The translations under genes and the position numbers were made by a program. Positions 16,863 through 26,122 of a stretch of DNA of 64,000 nt are shown in pieces; within the stretch, counting starts at the first letter, position 1; each line of letters opens with the position of its first letter. Source of the stretch: Rhodococcus sp. P-2 (GTDB taxonomy: Bacteria > Actinomycetota > Actinomycetes > Mycobacteriales > Mycobacteriaceae); NCBI RefSeq assembly GCF_016598535.1, contig NZ_CP066779.1, positions 3,162,001-3,226,000 on the forward strand, given 5' to 3'. The notes under the pieces are model-generated. The model did not search any database and was not told the origin of the DNA. It worked only from the letters and a program-made list of their open reading frames with translations.

Positions 16863-17441
16863 GTGCAGAGCCTGCAGACGCAATTTCCGAATTTCATCGG
16901 CGCAGAGGCCGAACCGGCCCGGGTCGCCCGCTACGCGGTCAACGAGGCGATGATCCGCAACTGGGTCGAGGCGCACGACGACCGCAACCCGATCTACGTC
17001 GACGCCGAGGCCGCCCGCAGTACCGGCCGTCGAGACGTCGTCTGTCCGCCCGCCATGATTTCGACCTGGGTGATGGCGGGTTACCGACGTTATCGGCAGG
17101 TCCAGCAACTTCGCGCCGACGGAGCCTCCGAGGACTTCGCGTATTCACGACTGCTGGCGTTGTTGGACGAGGCCGGATACACGTCCGTTGTCGCGACCAA
17201 CGTCGAGCAGGAGTATTTCGCGGAGCTGAGCCCCGGAGATCACGTCACCGCGCATTTCATCATCGAAGCGATCTCGCCGTTCAAACAGACTGCCCTCGGT
17301 CACGGGTGCTTCATCACTCTGTTCAAGAAGTACGTCGACCAGGACGGAAAGACGTTGGTCGAAGAGCGCTTTCGATTGCTCAGGTTCAAACCAGATGCCC
17401 AGCCCGATACCCGGCTCGATGCCCAGGAGGTAATCGCATGA
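16863..17441 (+). CDS. MaoC-like enoyl-CoA hydratase subunit (ChsH2 N-terminal-like)
   Basis: Hot-dog fold protein of 192 residues. VEAHDDRNPIYVD and VVCPPAMISTWVMAGY match the MaoC half of ChsH2, the subunit that with ChsH1 hydrates the enoyl-CoA of the steroid side chain. The start GTG 16863 follows GGAGG. It is the first gene of a tightly packed operon and overlaps the DUF35 gene by four bases. In the sterol enzyme the MaoC and DUF35 parts are one polypeptide; here they are separate genes. Confidence 0.8.
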   Translation: MQSLQTQFPNFIGAEAEPARVARYAVNEAMIRNWVEAHDDRNPIYVDAEAARSTGRRDVVCPPAMISTWVMAGYRRYRQVQQLRADGASEDFAYSRLLALLDEAGYTSVVATNVEQEYFAELSPGDHVTAHFIIEAISPFKQTALGHGCFITLFKKYVDQDGKTLVEERFRLLRFKPDAQPDTRLDAQEVIA

Positions 17442-17866
17442 GCGAGACCGGCTCCCGCAACACTGCTGTACCGAGACTTACCGTCACCGACGACAACGAT
17501 TTCTTCTTCTCCGCCGCACAAGAGGGTCGCCTCGAGATCCAACGGTGCGCGGATTGCAAGACGTTGCGCCACCCACCCGCGCCCGCCTGCCCGGAATGCC
17601 GCTCGTTCAGTTGGGACACAGTCGAATCCACGCGTCGATGCACGTTGCACAGCTTCACAGTCATCCATCACCCGAAGGATCCTGCCTTCGAGTACCCGCT
17701 CGCCGTCGGGCTCGTCGACCTCGAAGAAGGCACGCGACTGGTTGCCGACATCGCGGGGATCGATCACGAGGAACTCGAATTCGGCATGGAACTCGAAGTG
17801 GCGTTCTCCGAGCACGCTCACGGCGAGATGCTGCCGCAACTGAGGCGACGGGGATCGGTGCAATGA
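17438..17866 (+). CDS. DUF35 OB-fold zinc protein (ChsH2 C-terminal-like)
   Basis: Protein of 142 residues with a rubredoxin-like zinc ribbon (CADCKTLRHPPAPACPEC, Cys-x2-Cys and Cys-x2-Cys) followed by an OB fold, the DUF35 pair. Such domains bind thiolase-like aldolases and channel acyl-CoA substrates; in sterol degradation the DUF35 part of ChsH2 binds Ltp2. It overlaps both neighbours by four bases, so its product is probably made in step with the two MaoC proteins and the Ltp2-like protein. Confidence 0.85.
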   Translation: MSETGSRNTAVPRLTVTDDNDFFFSAAQEGRLEIQRCADCKTLRHPPAPACPECRSFSWDTVESTRRCTLHSFTVIHHPKDPAFEYPLAVGLVDLEEGTRLVADIAGIDHEELEFGMELEVAFSEHAHGEMLPQLRRRGSVQ

Positions 17867-18276
17867 CGAATCTTTTTGATTACGAAGTGGGTTCGGCCCT
17901 CCCCAGCCTCGAACTGCCGTTGGACCGAACGCTCATCGTCGCCACCGCGATCTCTTCGCAGGATTTCGAGGACGTGCATCACGATCCGGGTAAGGCACAG
18001 GGTCGCGGAACTCCCGACATCTTCATGAGCATCAACACCACCAACGGGCTCATCGACCGCTATATCACCGACTGGTCCGGCCCGGGATCGCGAATCGTCA
18101 AAACATCACTACGGCTTGGTGTTCCGAACTTCCCCGGAGACACAATGACATTCACCGGCAAGGTCACCGCCGCAGACGGCCGGGCGCTCACCGTGACAGT
18201 TCTCGGGCAGAACGCGCGCGGAACACACGTGACGGCCGACGTGACTCTCGAACCGGTGGAAAGGGTAATCGCATGA
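17863..18276 (+). CDS. MaoC-like enoyl-CoA hydratase subunit (ChsH1-like)
   Basis: Second hot-dog protein, 137 residues, with the hydratase signature SSQDFEDVHHDPGKAQ, in which Asp and His are the expected catalytic pair. It resembles ChsH1. With the product of 16863-17441 it should form the heteromeric hydratase. It overlaps the next gene by four bases. Confidence 0.82.
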   Translation: MTNLFDYEVGSALPSLELPLDRTLIVATAISSQDFEDVHHDPGKAQGRGTPDIFMSINTTNGLIDRYITDWSGPGSRIVKTSLRLGVPNFPGDTMTFTGKVTAADGRALTVTVLGQNARGTHVTADVTLEPVERVIA

Positions 18277-19454
18277 CACGAGGATTTTCGAGGCAAGCCG
18301 CCATCGCCGGTATCGGCGCCACCGAGTTCTCCAAGAACTCCGGCCGCAGTGAATGGCAGTTGGCGTGCGAATCCGTGATCGCCGCGCTCGACGACGCTCA
18401 CATCGAGGCAGAAGAGGTGAACGGATTCGCACTGTTCACCATGGAGAACAATCCCGAGATTGCGGTCGCACGCGCCCTCGGGATCCCGGAACTGACGTTC
18501 TTCAGTCGTATTCCACACGGCGGCGGCGGTGCCTGCGCACCGGTTCAGCAAGCAGCGCTTGCCGTCGCCAGTGGTGTCGCAGACGTCGTGGTCGTCTACC
18601 GTGCCTTCAACGAAAGATCAGGTCACCGATTCGGCGCCGGGCCACCGCCCTTTGCGTACAACGCGTCGACGGACCAGGAGTATCGGAACTGGATCAACCC
18701 GTACGGGCTTCTGACCCCGGCGCAGCAGGAAGCCTTCCTGGCCAAGCTGTACATGTACAAGTACGGGGCAACCAGCGCCGACTTCGGTCAGATCTCGGTT
18801 CTCTCACGCAAGCACGCCGCGAACAACCCCAAGGCCTGGTTCTACGAACGCCCGATCACTATCGAGGACCATCAGAACTCACGCATGATCGCCGACCCCA
18901 TCCGCCTGCTCGACTGCTGCCAGGAAAGTGACGGCGGACAGGCGCTGGTCATCGTCAGTGCGGAGCGCGCCCGCGACCTGCCGCACAAACCGGCGATCAT
19001 CAGCGGTGCTGCGCAAGGCGTAGGTCCGCAACAGATCTCGATGAGCAGCTACTACCGCGACGACATCGACAGCATGCCGGAAGTCGAACTCGTGGCGCGC
19101 CAACTGTGGGACCAGGCCGGTATCGGCCCGGACGACATCGATGCCGCAATTCTCTACGACGCTTTCACCCCGATGGTCCTGCTTCAACTCGAGGAGTACG
19201 GATTCTGCGGTCGGGGCGAGGCCAAAGACTTCATCGCCGACGGCAATCTCGAGCTGGACGGTCGCCTGCCGATCAACACCCACGGCGGTCAACTCGGTGA
19301 GGGATACATCCACGGCGTCAACGGTATTGCCGAAGGTGTTCGCCTGATCCGCGGCACCTCCACCAACCAACCCACCAAAACTCTGGACAACGTGCTCGTG
19401 ACCGGCGGCTCTCCCGTCCCGCACAGTGCGCTCGTCCTCTCGGCAGATCGCTGA
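18273..19454 (+). CDS. Thiolase-fold lipid-transfer protein, Ltp2-like retro-aldolase
   Basis: Protein of 393 residues of the SCP-x thiolase family. AAIAGIGATEFSKNSGRSE opens the fold, GGGGACAPVQQAAL lies at the position of the thiolase nucleophile, and INTHGGQLGEGYIHG is the conserved C-terminal histidine loop. In steroid degradation Ltp2 cleaves the hydrated side-chain CoA thioester by a retro-aldol reaction, with the DUF35 domain as partner. The same partners are encoded just upstream here. Confidence 0.82.
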   Translation: MTRGFSRQAAIAGIGATEFSKNSGRSEWQLACESVIAALDDAHIEAEEVNGFALFTMENNPEIAVARALGIPELTFFSRIPHGGGGACAPVQQAALAVASGVADVVVVYRAFNERSGHRFGAGPPPFAYNASTDQEYRNWINPYGLLTPAQQEAFLAKLYMYKYGATSADFGQISVLSRKHAANNPKAWFYERPITIEDHQNSRMIADPIRLLDCCQESDGGQALVIVSAERARDLPHKPAIISGAAQGVGPQQISMSSYYRDDIDSMPEVELVARQLWDQAGIGPDDIDAAILYDAFTPMVLLQLEEYGFCGRGEAKDFIADGNLELDGRLPINTHGGQLGEGYIHGVNGIAEGVRLIRGTSTNQPTKTLDNVLVTGGSPVPHSALVLSADR

Positions 19455-19486
19455 ATCTGCCGCCTATTCGAGAAAGCAGGAACAAG

Positions 19487-20695
19487 ATGAGCGAGCGGAT
19501 CACCTACGCCAGGGCCACCCACGGCGAGGAAGAAATACAGGCGGTTGTCGACGTCTTGCGCAGCGGGCATCAAGGATTGCGCATCGGCAAGAACGTCTTC
19601 GAGATGGAAGAACGCATCGCGGCCTTGGCAGGCAAGAAGTTCGGCGTCATGTGCAACTCGGGATCCTCGGGTTTGTACCTGGCAGTCGAGCTGCTCGGGC
19701 TGCCTGCCGGAAGCGAGATCATCACGTCGCCGCTGACGTTCTCCACCGACATCGCACCGATCGTTCGTGCCGGTCTGGTGCCGGTGTTCGTGGACGTGGA
19801 ACCCAACACGTTCAACGTCGACGTCACCAAGATCGAAGCCATGGTCACCGAGAAGACCGGTGCCATACTGATGCCGAACCTGGCCGGCAACTGCCCGGAC
19901 TGGGACGTCATCCGCGACATCGCAGATCGACACGGACTCAGGGTGATCGAGGATTCGTGTGATGCGATCGGCGCCACGCTCCGCGGCACTCCTACCGGCT
20001 CTCGGGCCGACATCGTCGTCACCAGTTTCTCGATGGCACACATCATCACGTGCGCGGGAACCGGCGGAATGGTGTGCGTCGACGACGAAGCCAGCCGAGA
20101 CAAGGCTCTTCTGCTTCGCCGTTGGGGCCGTCGTAGCGAGCCGAACCTGTTCGGCAGCACCAAGTCCGGTCGAGTCTTCCGTGAAGAACTCGACGGCGTC
20201 GACTACGACAACGATTTCATTTTCGAGCTCATGTCGTGGAACTTCGAGCCCTCCGAACTCGGCGCAGCCTACGGCGTGGTGCAGCTCGACAAGCTGGAAG
20301 AGAACTACAAGACGCGCAAGGCCACCTTTGCGGCCTTCACAGCGGCATATGGTGCTCACCCCGAATTCTTCACGACGCCGGTAGAACTCGACGGTCTCGA
20401 TACCGCATGGCTGTGCTACCCGGTGATGATCAACCACAACGCACCCTTCACGCGTAGTGACCTGCAGGAGGCCATCGAGGCCGACGGTATCGACACACGA
20501 ACTGTGTGGAGCGGCAATGTCACTCGCCACCCGATGATGAACAACATCGAGTTCCGTCAGCCGGCCGAGGGTCTGCCGGAAGCCGACGCGGTCTTTGCCC
20601 GCGGCATGACACTCGGTATGAGCCACGGCCTGCGTGACGACGAAGTTGCTCGGATTGCAGAGAGCATCAATCGCTTCGCTTCGAAGTTCAAATAG
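19487..20695 (+). CDS. DegT/DnrJ-fold PLP protein with His in place of the PLP lysine (ColD-like dehydratase)
   Basis: Protein of 402 residues of the DegT/DnrJ/EryC1 sugar aminotransferase fold. The loop that normally carries the PLP lysine reads SFSMAHIITCAGTGGMV: His185 occupies the lysine position. In ColD (His188) and E1/RfbH the same change turns the aminotransferase into a PLP/PMP-dependent 3-dehydratase. It has no obvious iron-sulfur cysteine cluster, which fits ColD better than E1. No sugar genes are near; it lies in the middle of an acyl-CoA operon, 32 bases after the Ltp2-like gene. A deoxygenation of a hydroxy-ketone intermediate is a possible role, but this is inference. Confidence 0.75.
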   Translation: MSERITYARATHGEEEIQAVVDVLRSGHQGLRIGKNVFEMEERIAALAGKKFGVMCNSGSSGLYLAVELLGLPAGSEIITSPLTFSTDIAPIVRAGLVPVFVDVEPNTFNVDVTKIEAMVTEKTGAILMPNLAGNCPDWDVIRDIADRHGLRVIEDSCDAIGATLRGTPTGSRADIVVTSFSMAHIITCAGTGGMVCVDDEASRDKALLLRRWGRRSEPNLFGSTKSGRVFREELDGVDYDNDFIFELMSWNFEPSELGAAYGVVQLDKLEENYKTRKATFAAFTAAYGAHPEFFTTPVELDGLDTAWLCYPVMINHNAPFTRSDLQEAIEADGIDTRTVWSGNVTRHPMMNNIEFRQPAEGLPEADAVFARGMTLGMSHGLRDDEVARIAESINRFASKFK

Positions 20696-20696
20696 C

Positions 20697-21533
20697 ATGA
20701 CGAGGCGCTTTGACGGCCGCCGAGCGCTTGTCACCGGTTCCAGCCGCGGAATCGGTGCGGGCGTAGCAGAGCGACTGGCAGCTGAGGGTGCCGACGTCGC
20801 CCTTGTGGCTCGGACACTCGGCACGCATGCAACCCTGCCGGGCAGTCTCGAAGAGACTGCGGCTCGAATTGCCAAGTACGGAACCAGAGTCGAGATAGTT
20901 GTCGCAGATCTGACGGACGAGCAGCAGCGCGACACCGTTGTGCCGCTGGCGATCGAGAAGCTTGGCGGGACGATCGACATCCTGGTGAACAACGCGGCAG
21001 CGGCGATCTATCAGCCGCTGTCGGATTACCCACTGCGGCGACGACGTTTGATGTTCGAGGCAAATGTCCATGCACCGCTCGATCTGATGCAAGCCGTGGT
21101 GCCGGGGATGGTGGCAAACGGATACGGCTGGATCGTGAACGTGTCCAGCGGCACCGTCAAACCGTGGCATGGCCCGCCTTTCACGTGGGTCGAACCGGGA
21201 ACTGCCATGACCGTGTACGGCGCCTCCAAGGCGGCGCTCAACAGGCTGAGCAACGGTATGGGCGTGGAACTCTACGGCCAGGGGGTTCGCGTCAACACGG
21301 TTCAACCGCGGGCAGCGGTGCTCAGTGAGGGCGCAAGAGTCCTGGTCGGTGAGACTATCCGGCCGGATCAGGTCGAATCTATGGAACAAATGGTGGAAGC
21401 GGTCACAGCGTTGTGCGATTGCGACACCGAGTTCACCGCTCGATCGTGCGTCAGCTTGGACCTGATCGACGAGTGGTCCCTGACCGTACGCGGTCTGGAC
21501 GGAACGGCACTACGAACCGAGGAGTTGGCATGA
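20697..21533 (+). CDS. Short-chain dehydrogenase/reductase
   Basis: SDR of 278 residues with cofactor motif TGSSRGIGAG, NNAAA, and the catalytic serine/Tyr-x3-Lys region (VNVSSGTV, then YGASKAAL). It oxidises or reduces a hydroxyl or ketone with NAD(P). ATG 20697 begins one base after the DegT stop, and its stop overlaps the thiolase start by four bases, so it is a core member of the operon. A 3-hydroxyacyl-CoA or ring-alcohol dehydrogenase role would fit. Confidence 0.85.
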   Translation: MTRRFDGRRALVTGSSRGIGAGVAERLAAEGADVALVARTLGTHATLPGSLEETAARIAKYGTRVEIVVADLTDEQQRDTVVPLAIEKLGGTIDILVNNAAAAIYQPLSDYPLRRRRLMFEANVHAPLDLMQAVVPGMVANGYGWIVNVSSGTVKPWHGPPFTWVEPGTAMTVYGASKAALNRLSNGMGVELYGQGVRVNTVQPRAAVLSEGARVLVGETIRPDQVESMEQMVEAVTALCDCDTEFTARSCVSLDLIDEWSLTVRGLDGTALRTEELA

Positions 21534-22660
21534 AGCCCGTCATCGTGGACGCAGCACGAACGCCGTTCGGCAAGCGTGAAGGTTGGCTGTCCGGAGTCCA
21601 CGCGGCAGAACTGTTGGGTTATGCGCAGAAGGGCGTGCTGGATCGGGTCGGCGTGGATCCTGACGCGGTCGACCAGGTCATCGGTGGCTGTGTGACACCT
21701 CTCGGTGAGCAGTTCGGCAACGTCGTGCGTACGTCCTGGATGCATGCGGGCCTTCCGTTGAAAGCGGGCTGCACCACGATCGACGCGCAGTGCGGCACAG
21801 CGCAGCAGTCTGTGCAGCTGATCGCCGGGCAAATTGCCATCGGTGCAGTCGAGGTGGGGGTGGCGTGCGGAGTCGAGCTGATGTCCCGCGCGCCGTTGAC
21901 GTACAAGGTGGGTACGGGCCTGGGGACACCCCGGCCCGAGTCGTGGTCACTCGATACCGTCGACCAGTACACCGCTGCCGATCGGATTGCGGTCAAGCGC
22001 GGTTTCAGCCGCGAGGATCTCGACGCCTTCGGGTTGCGCTCGCAGCAGCGAGCCGCAGCAGCCTGGGAGGCAGGGCGCTTCGACTCGCACATCATCGACG
22101 TGGTCGCTCCGGGCTCCGACGTTCCGGTTCACCGGGATCAGGGACTGCGCGAATCGAGCCTCGAAGGACTCGCGAAACTGCGCACCGTCCAAGAGGGCGG
22201 ATTGCACACCGCTGGAACGTCTTCGCAGGTCTCGGACGGTGCGAGTGCGGCTCTGCTGATGTCCGAGGATCGAGCCAAGGCCCTCGGCGTGCGGCCGCGG
22301 GCAAAGATACTGGCGCAGTGCGTCATCGGCGGGGACACCGAGTTCATGCTCGACGGCCCCGTCGACGCGGCGAATATCGTGCTCGGACGCACCGGTCTGA
22401 CGATCGACGACATCGATCTGTTCGAGGTCAACGAGGCATTTGCTTCGGTACCGATGTCTTTCGCAAAGGTTCACGGCGTCGATCCCGAATTGCTGAACGT
22501 CAACGGTGGCGCAATTGCACTGGGCCATCCAGCCGGTGCAACAGGAATCAGGCTGTTGGCCAATGTCATCGACGAATTGGAGCGCCGGGACAAGTCCATC
22601 GCCCTGATCGCGATCTGCGCGTCCGCCGCTACCACCTGCCTGATTCTCGAACGCATCTGA
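21530..22660 (+). CDS. Thiolase with atypical C-terminal cysteine motif
   Basis: Thiolase of 376 residues. It has the usual opening VIVDAARTPFGKREG, the nucleophile region DAQCGTAQQSVQLIAG and [17 protein letters not shown] with the catalytic His. The second active-site cysteine motif, normally CxGGGxG near the end, reads CASAATTC here, with both glycines lost and one residue fewer. Either catalysis is altered or the protein is specialised. ATG 21530 overlaps the SDR stop. It probably cleaves a 3-ketoacyl-CoA made by this operon. Confidence 0.83.
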   Translation: MKPVIVDAARTPFGKREGWLSGVHAAELLGYAQKGVLDRVGVDPDAVDQVIGGCVTPLGEQFGNVVRTSWMHAGLPLKAGCTTIDAQCGTAQQSVQLIAGQIAIGAVEVGVACGVELMSRAPLTYKVGTGLGTPRPESWSLDTVDQYTAADRIAVKRGFSREDLDAFGLRSQQRAAAAWEAGRFDSHIIDVVAPGSDVPVHRDQGLRESSLEGLAKLRTVQEGGLHTAGTSSQVSDGASAALLMSEDRAKALGVRPRAKILAQCVIGGDTEFMLDGPVDAANIVLGRTGLTIDDIDLFEVNEAFASVPMSFAKVHGVDPELLNVNGGAIALGHPAGATGIRLLANVIDELERRDKSIALIAICASAATTCLILERI

Positions 22661-22687
22661 CCAGAACCGAAGATTGAGGAACCTGCC

Positions 22688-24898
22688 ATGGCACTACCCC
22701 TGCTCGAAGATCACCGTGACCTGGCGGAAGCGGTAGCCGCATTCACGAACCGCTTCGGCGGAATCGCCGATACGCGGAGCAACGTCAAGCGGTACGCCGC
22801 CGGTGATCGGCCGGACTCGTGGGATGGGTTGGTCCGTCAGGGCCTGCACGCAGTGCACCTGCCGGAGCAGTACGGCGGTGACGGGGCGGGTCTTGCCGAA
22901 CTTGCGGTGATAGTCGAGCAATTGGGTGCTGCGCTCTATCCGGGACCGTACGTTCCGACGGTCATCGCGAGTGGGATTCTCGCGACAGCCGCCGGATCGG
23001 CTGCGGAAACAATGCTGACCGAATTGGCTACCGGTGCAACCGGAGCAGTCTGTACCGGCGCGGGGTTGCGTGCCGCTCGCGGCGATGCGGGGTGGACAGT
23101 GAGCGGTTCTGGCGACCCAGCTCTTGGTCTGCCCGGAGCCGATGTTGTTCTCGTACGGGCGAACAGCGAAGACGGCGATTTGTGGTTCCGGCTCGGACCG
23201 TCGACTTCCGCTGCGGTGGCGATCGAGGACGGGGTGGATCTGACACGGTCGATCGGGACCCTGACGTTGACCGAATACCAGGTCGACGACGGACTGATCG
23301 TCGACGGTCTCCAGGCGCACCGAGTCGAACTGATCGCCAACACGGTGTTGGCTGCGGAGGCGAGCGGTATCGCCGGTTGGGCGCTACGCACCGCGGTCGA
23401 CTATGTAAAGTCCCGGCAGCAGTTCGGCCGTCCGGTCGGAAGCTTCCAGGCAGTTCAGCACAAGGCGGCCATGATGCTGGTCCGCTCCGAGATTGCCTGT
23501 GCCGCAGCGTGGGATGCGGCTCGGTCCGAGGATCACGACGAGGATCAGCAGAAACTCGTCTCTGCTCAAGCTGCGTTGGCGGCTTTGCCCGTCGGCATCG
23601 AGAACGCCCTCGAATGTGTGACTTTGCTCGGCGGAATCGGATTCACCTGGGAGCACGACGCGCATCTGTACTGGCGACGGGCGATCAGTATTGCCGCGGT
23701 AGCAGGATCCGAGGTCAAGTGGGCACACACCTTGGGGGACCGGTCTGCTGATTCGGCCCGCGACTTCTCCTTTGTCGACCCGGAGATGCTGCCGGAACTG
23801 CGGGAGCAGGTTCGCCGGGTTCTGGACGAGGTCGCGCTGCTGCCTGACGACGGAACCACCAGCGCGAGTTGGGCCCCGGCCAAGGGTAGTGCTCGACGGG
23901 CGCGATTTGCCGAAGCCAAACTGGTTGCCCCGCACTATCGGGCGCCGTACGGGCTGGGAGCGGGACCGAGGGAACAGGCTGTCATCGCACATGAATTCGC
24001 GATGCGAGGTTGGGCTCAGCCGTCCACGGTGATCGGGGAATGGGTGCTGCCCACGATCCTCGAACATGGTAACGCCGAACAGCAGGACAGGTTCGTCGAG
24101 CCTTCTCTGCGAGCCGACATCATCTGGTGCCAGCTCTTCAGCGAGCCGGGCGCGGGATCAGACCTTGCCGGTCTGAGTACGAAAGCGCGGAAAGTCGACG
24201 GTGGCTGGGTCTTGTCGGGGCAGAAAGTGTGGAACTCGGGTGCGCACGAGGCAGATTGGGGAGTATGCCTGGCACGCTCCGACGCCGACGCTCCGAAACA
24301 CCGTGGGCTGTCGTACTTCCTGGTCGACATGACCTCGAAGGGCATCGACGTACGTCCGCTCAAACAATCCACCGGAAAGTCGGAGTTCAACGAGGTATTC
24401 CTCGACGACGTGTTCGTGCCGGACGACTGCCTGGTCGCGGAACCGGGGCAGGGTTGGAAGTTGGCTGCGACCACACTGTCCAACGAGCGCCTGAGTATGG
24501 GCAGCACACTGCACCACGGTTCGAGCGATCAATTCCGCCAGGTGATAGCCGAGGCGAGCCACGACTGCTCCCGCGAGGAGGCGGTGGAAGGCCTCGGCCG
24601 CAGTATCTCTCGCGAACTGGCGCTGTCCGCGATGAATCTGCGCGGGGTATCGGCGCGACTGGCGGGTCAGGAACCGGGTGCCGAGATCAGTGTCTCGAAG
24701 GTGTACAACGCCCTGGCGCAACGTGAGGGCTCGCGCGATCTGTTGCGACTGCTCGGACCGCGCGCTGCCGTTGTCGATCCGGCAGCGAATTACGCGATAG
24801 ACCACATCGGACTGCCCTCGATTCTGTTCGGCGGCGGAACCGTCGAAATTCAACTCAACGTCATCGCGCAGCGCGTACTCGGCCTGCCGCGTTCGTAG
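22688..24898 (+). CDS. Double-domain acyl-CoA dehydrogenase, FadE34-like
   Basis: Protein of 736 residues made of two acyl-CoA dehydrogenase domains in tandem. The first spans about 1-350 (RQQFGRPVGSFQAVQHKAA near 240), the second about 370-736 (FSEPGAGSDLAGLSTKA and VWNSGAHEADWGVCLAR). This architecture matches FadE34/ChsE3, where the fusion replaces an alpha2beta2 enzyme of steroid side-chain dehydrogenation. It follows the thiolase by 27 bases and is followed by two single-domain genes. Confidence 0.87.
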   Translation: MALPLLEDHRDLAEAVAAFTNRFGGIADTRSNVKRYAAGDRPDSWDGLVRQGLHAVHLPEQYGGDGAGLAELAVIVEQLGAALYPGPYVPTVIASGILATAAGSAAETMLTELATGATGAVCTGAGLRAARGDAGWTVSGSGDPALGLPGADVVLVRANSEDGDLWFRLGPSTSAAVAIEDGVDLTRSIGTLTLTEYQVDDGLIVDGLQAHRVELIANTVLAAEASGIAGWALRTAVDYVKSRQQFGRPVGSFQAVQHKAAMMLVRSEIACAAAWDAARSEDHDEDQQKLVSAQAALAALPVGIENALECVTLLGGIGFTWEHDAHLYWRRAISIAAVAGSEVKWAHTLGDRSADSARDFSFVDPEMLPELREQVRRVLDEVALLPDDGTTSASWAPAKGSARRARFAEAKLVAPHYRAPYGLGAGPREQAVIAHEFAMRGWAQPSTVIGEWVLPTILEHGNAEQQDRFVEPSLRADIIWCQLFSEPGAGSDLAGLSTKARKVDGGWVLSGQKVWNSGAHEADWGVCLARSDADAPKHRGLSYFLVDMTSKGIDVRPLKQSTGKSEFNEVFLDDVFVPDDCLVAEPGQGWKLAATTLSNERLSMGSTLHHGSSDQFRQVIAEASHDCSREEAVEGLGRSISRELALSAMNLRGVSARLAGQEPGAEISVSKVYNALAQREGSRDLLRLLGPRAAVVDPAANYAIDHIGLPSILFGGGTVEIQLNVIAQRVLGLPRS

Positions 24899-24915
24899 AT
24901 CTTAGGAGCTTCACC

Positions 24916-26121
24916 ATGTATCTGGATTTGTCGGAGGAGTCGAAGACTCTGCGCAAGGAATTGCGGGCCTACTTCGCGGAGATCATCAACGAGGAAGATC
25001 GCCGCGCTCTGGTCGATCAGACCGAAGGGGGCCCCGTCTTCGATCGCATCCTGCGCCGGATGGGCAAGGACGGCTGGTTGGGCTTGGGGTGGCCGGAAGA
25101 ATTCGGCGGGCGGGGTGAGGACCCCGAGGCTCTGTACGTGTTCTACGACGAGGTGATTCGCGCCAATGCACCGCTGTCGCTGGTCACGCTGAACACCGTT
25201 GGCCCAGCCTTGATCAAGCACGGAACGCAGGCGCAGAAGGATTTCTTCCTACGCCCGATCCTCGCCGGCGAGTTGATCTTTGCCATCGGCTACACCGAAC
25301 CGAATGCGGGCACCGATCTCGCGGCACTGGAAACTCGCGGCCGCATCGAGGGCGACGAACTGGTCATCAATGGCAACAAGATCTTCACCAGTGCCGGTGT
25401 GTTTGCCGACTGGGTCTGGCTGGCCGTTCGTACCGATCCGGATGCGCCGACGCATCAGGGTATTTCCGTGGTCCTGGTGCCGACGAACTCCCCGGGGTTC
25501 TCGGTCACCGAAATTCACACCGTGGGCGGAATCAGTACTTCGGCAACCTATTACGAAGATGTTCGGGTCCCGATCGCCAATGTCGTCGGTGAGCTCAATC
25601 AGGGGTGGAAGCTCATCACCAACCAGCTCAACCACGAACGTGTCGCCCTGGCAGCACGCGGAGGCATCGCCAACGAGCTCTTCGCCGAGGTGGTCGAGTG
25701 GGCGAAGACAGAACCCGCGGGTGACGGCCACGTCTACGACATCGGTTGGGTACGTGAGAAATTGGCGGAGGTCTACGCGCTGCTCAGTGCTGCTGATCTG
25801 ATGAACCTGCGGCTGGTGGCGGACGTCGCCGCCAACACCTTGGGCGGTGGGGACTCGGCCGCGGCCAAGATCTTCGGTACAGAAGCCGTCGTCAGTGCGT
25901 ACGGCATGCTGCAGGAAGTGCTGGGCGCCAAGGGCTTGCTGCGCCCCGGCACACCCGGAGCTGTACTCGAAGGGCGAGTCGAGAACCTGGGTCGCCGTGC
26001 CCAGAACAACACCTTCGGCGGCGGTACCAACGAAGTGATGCGTGAAATTGTCGCAGCCAAGTGCCTGGGTATGACGCTCGCTGCGCGTCGCCGGCCCGCT
26101 GCACAGAACGAAAAGAGCTGA
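24916..26121 (+). CDS. Acyl-CoA dehydrogenase, alpha-type subunit
   Basis: FAD enzyme of 401 residues with IGYTEPNAGTDLAALETRG (substrate and flavin loop), KIFTSAGVFADWVWLAVR and the C-terminal NNTFGGGTNEVMREI. It is followed after one base by a second, more divergent dehydrogenase gene, the arrangement of the obligate heterotetramers ChsE4-ChsE5 and ChsE1-ChsE2 of sterol side-chain degradation. This is probably the catalytic partner. AGGAGC precedes the ATG. Confidence 0.87.
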   Translation: MYLDLSEESKTLRKELRAYFAEIINEEDRRALVDQTEGGPVFDRILRRMGKDGWLGLGWPEEFGGRGEDPEALYVFYDEVIRANAPLSLVTLNTVGPALIKHGTQAQKDFFLRPILAGELIFAIGYTEPNAGTDLAALETRGRIEGDELVINGNKIFTSAGVFADWVWLAVRTDPDAPTHQGISVVLVPTNSPGFSVTEIHTVGGISTSATYYEDVRVPIANVVGELNQGWKLITNQLNHERVALAARGGIANELFAEVVEWAKTEPAGDGHVYDIGWVREKLAEVYALLSAADLMNLRLVADVAANTLGGGDSAAAKIFGTEAVVSAYGMLQEVLGAKGLLRPGTPGAVLEGRVENLGRRAQNNTFGGGTNEVMREIVAAKCLGMTLAARRRPAAQNEKS

Positions 26122-26122
26122 C

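Noticed and set aside
19289-20992. 567-codon open frame on the minus strand opposite the DegT gene
   Set aside because: It crosses three well-supported genes in antisense and has no recognisable motif.
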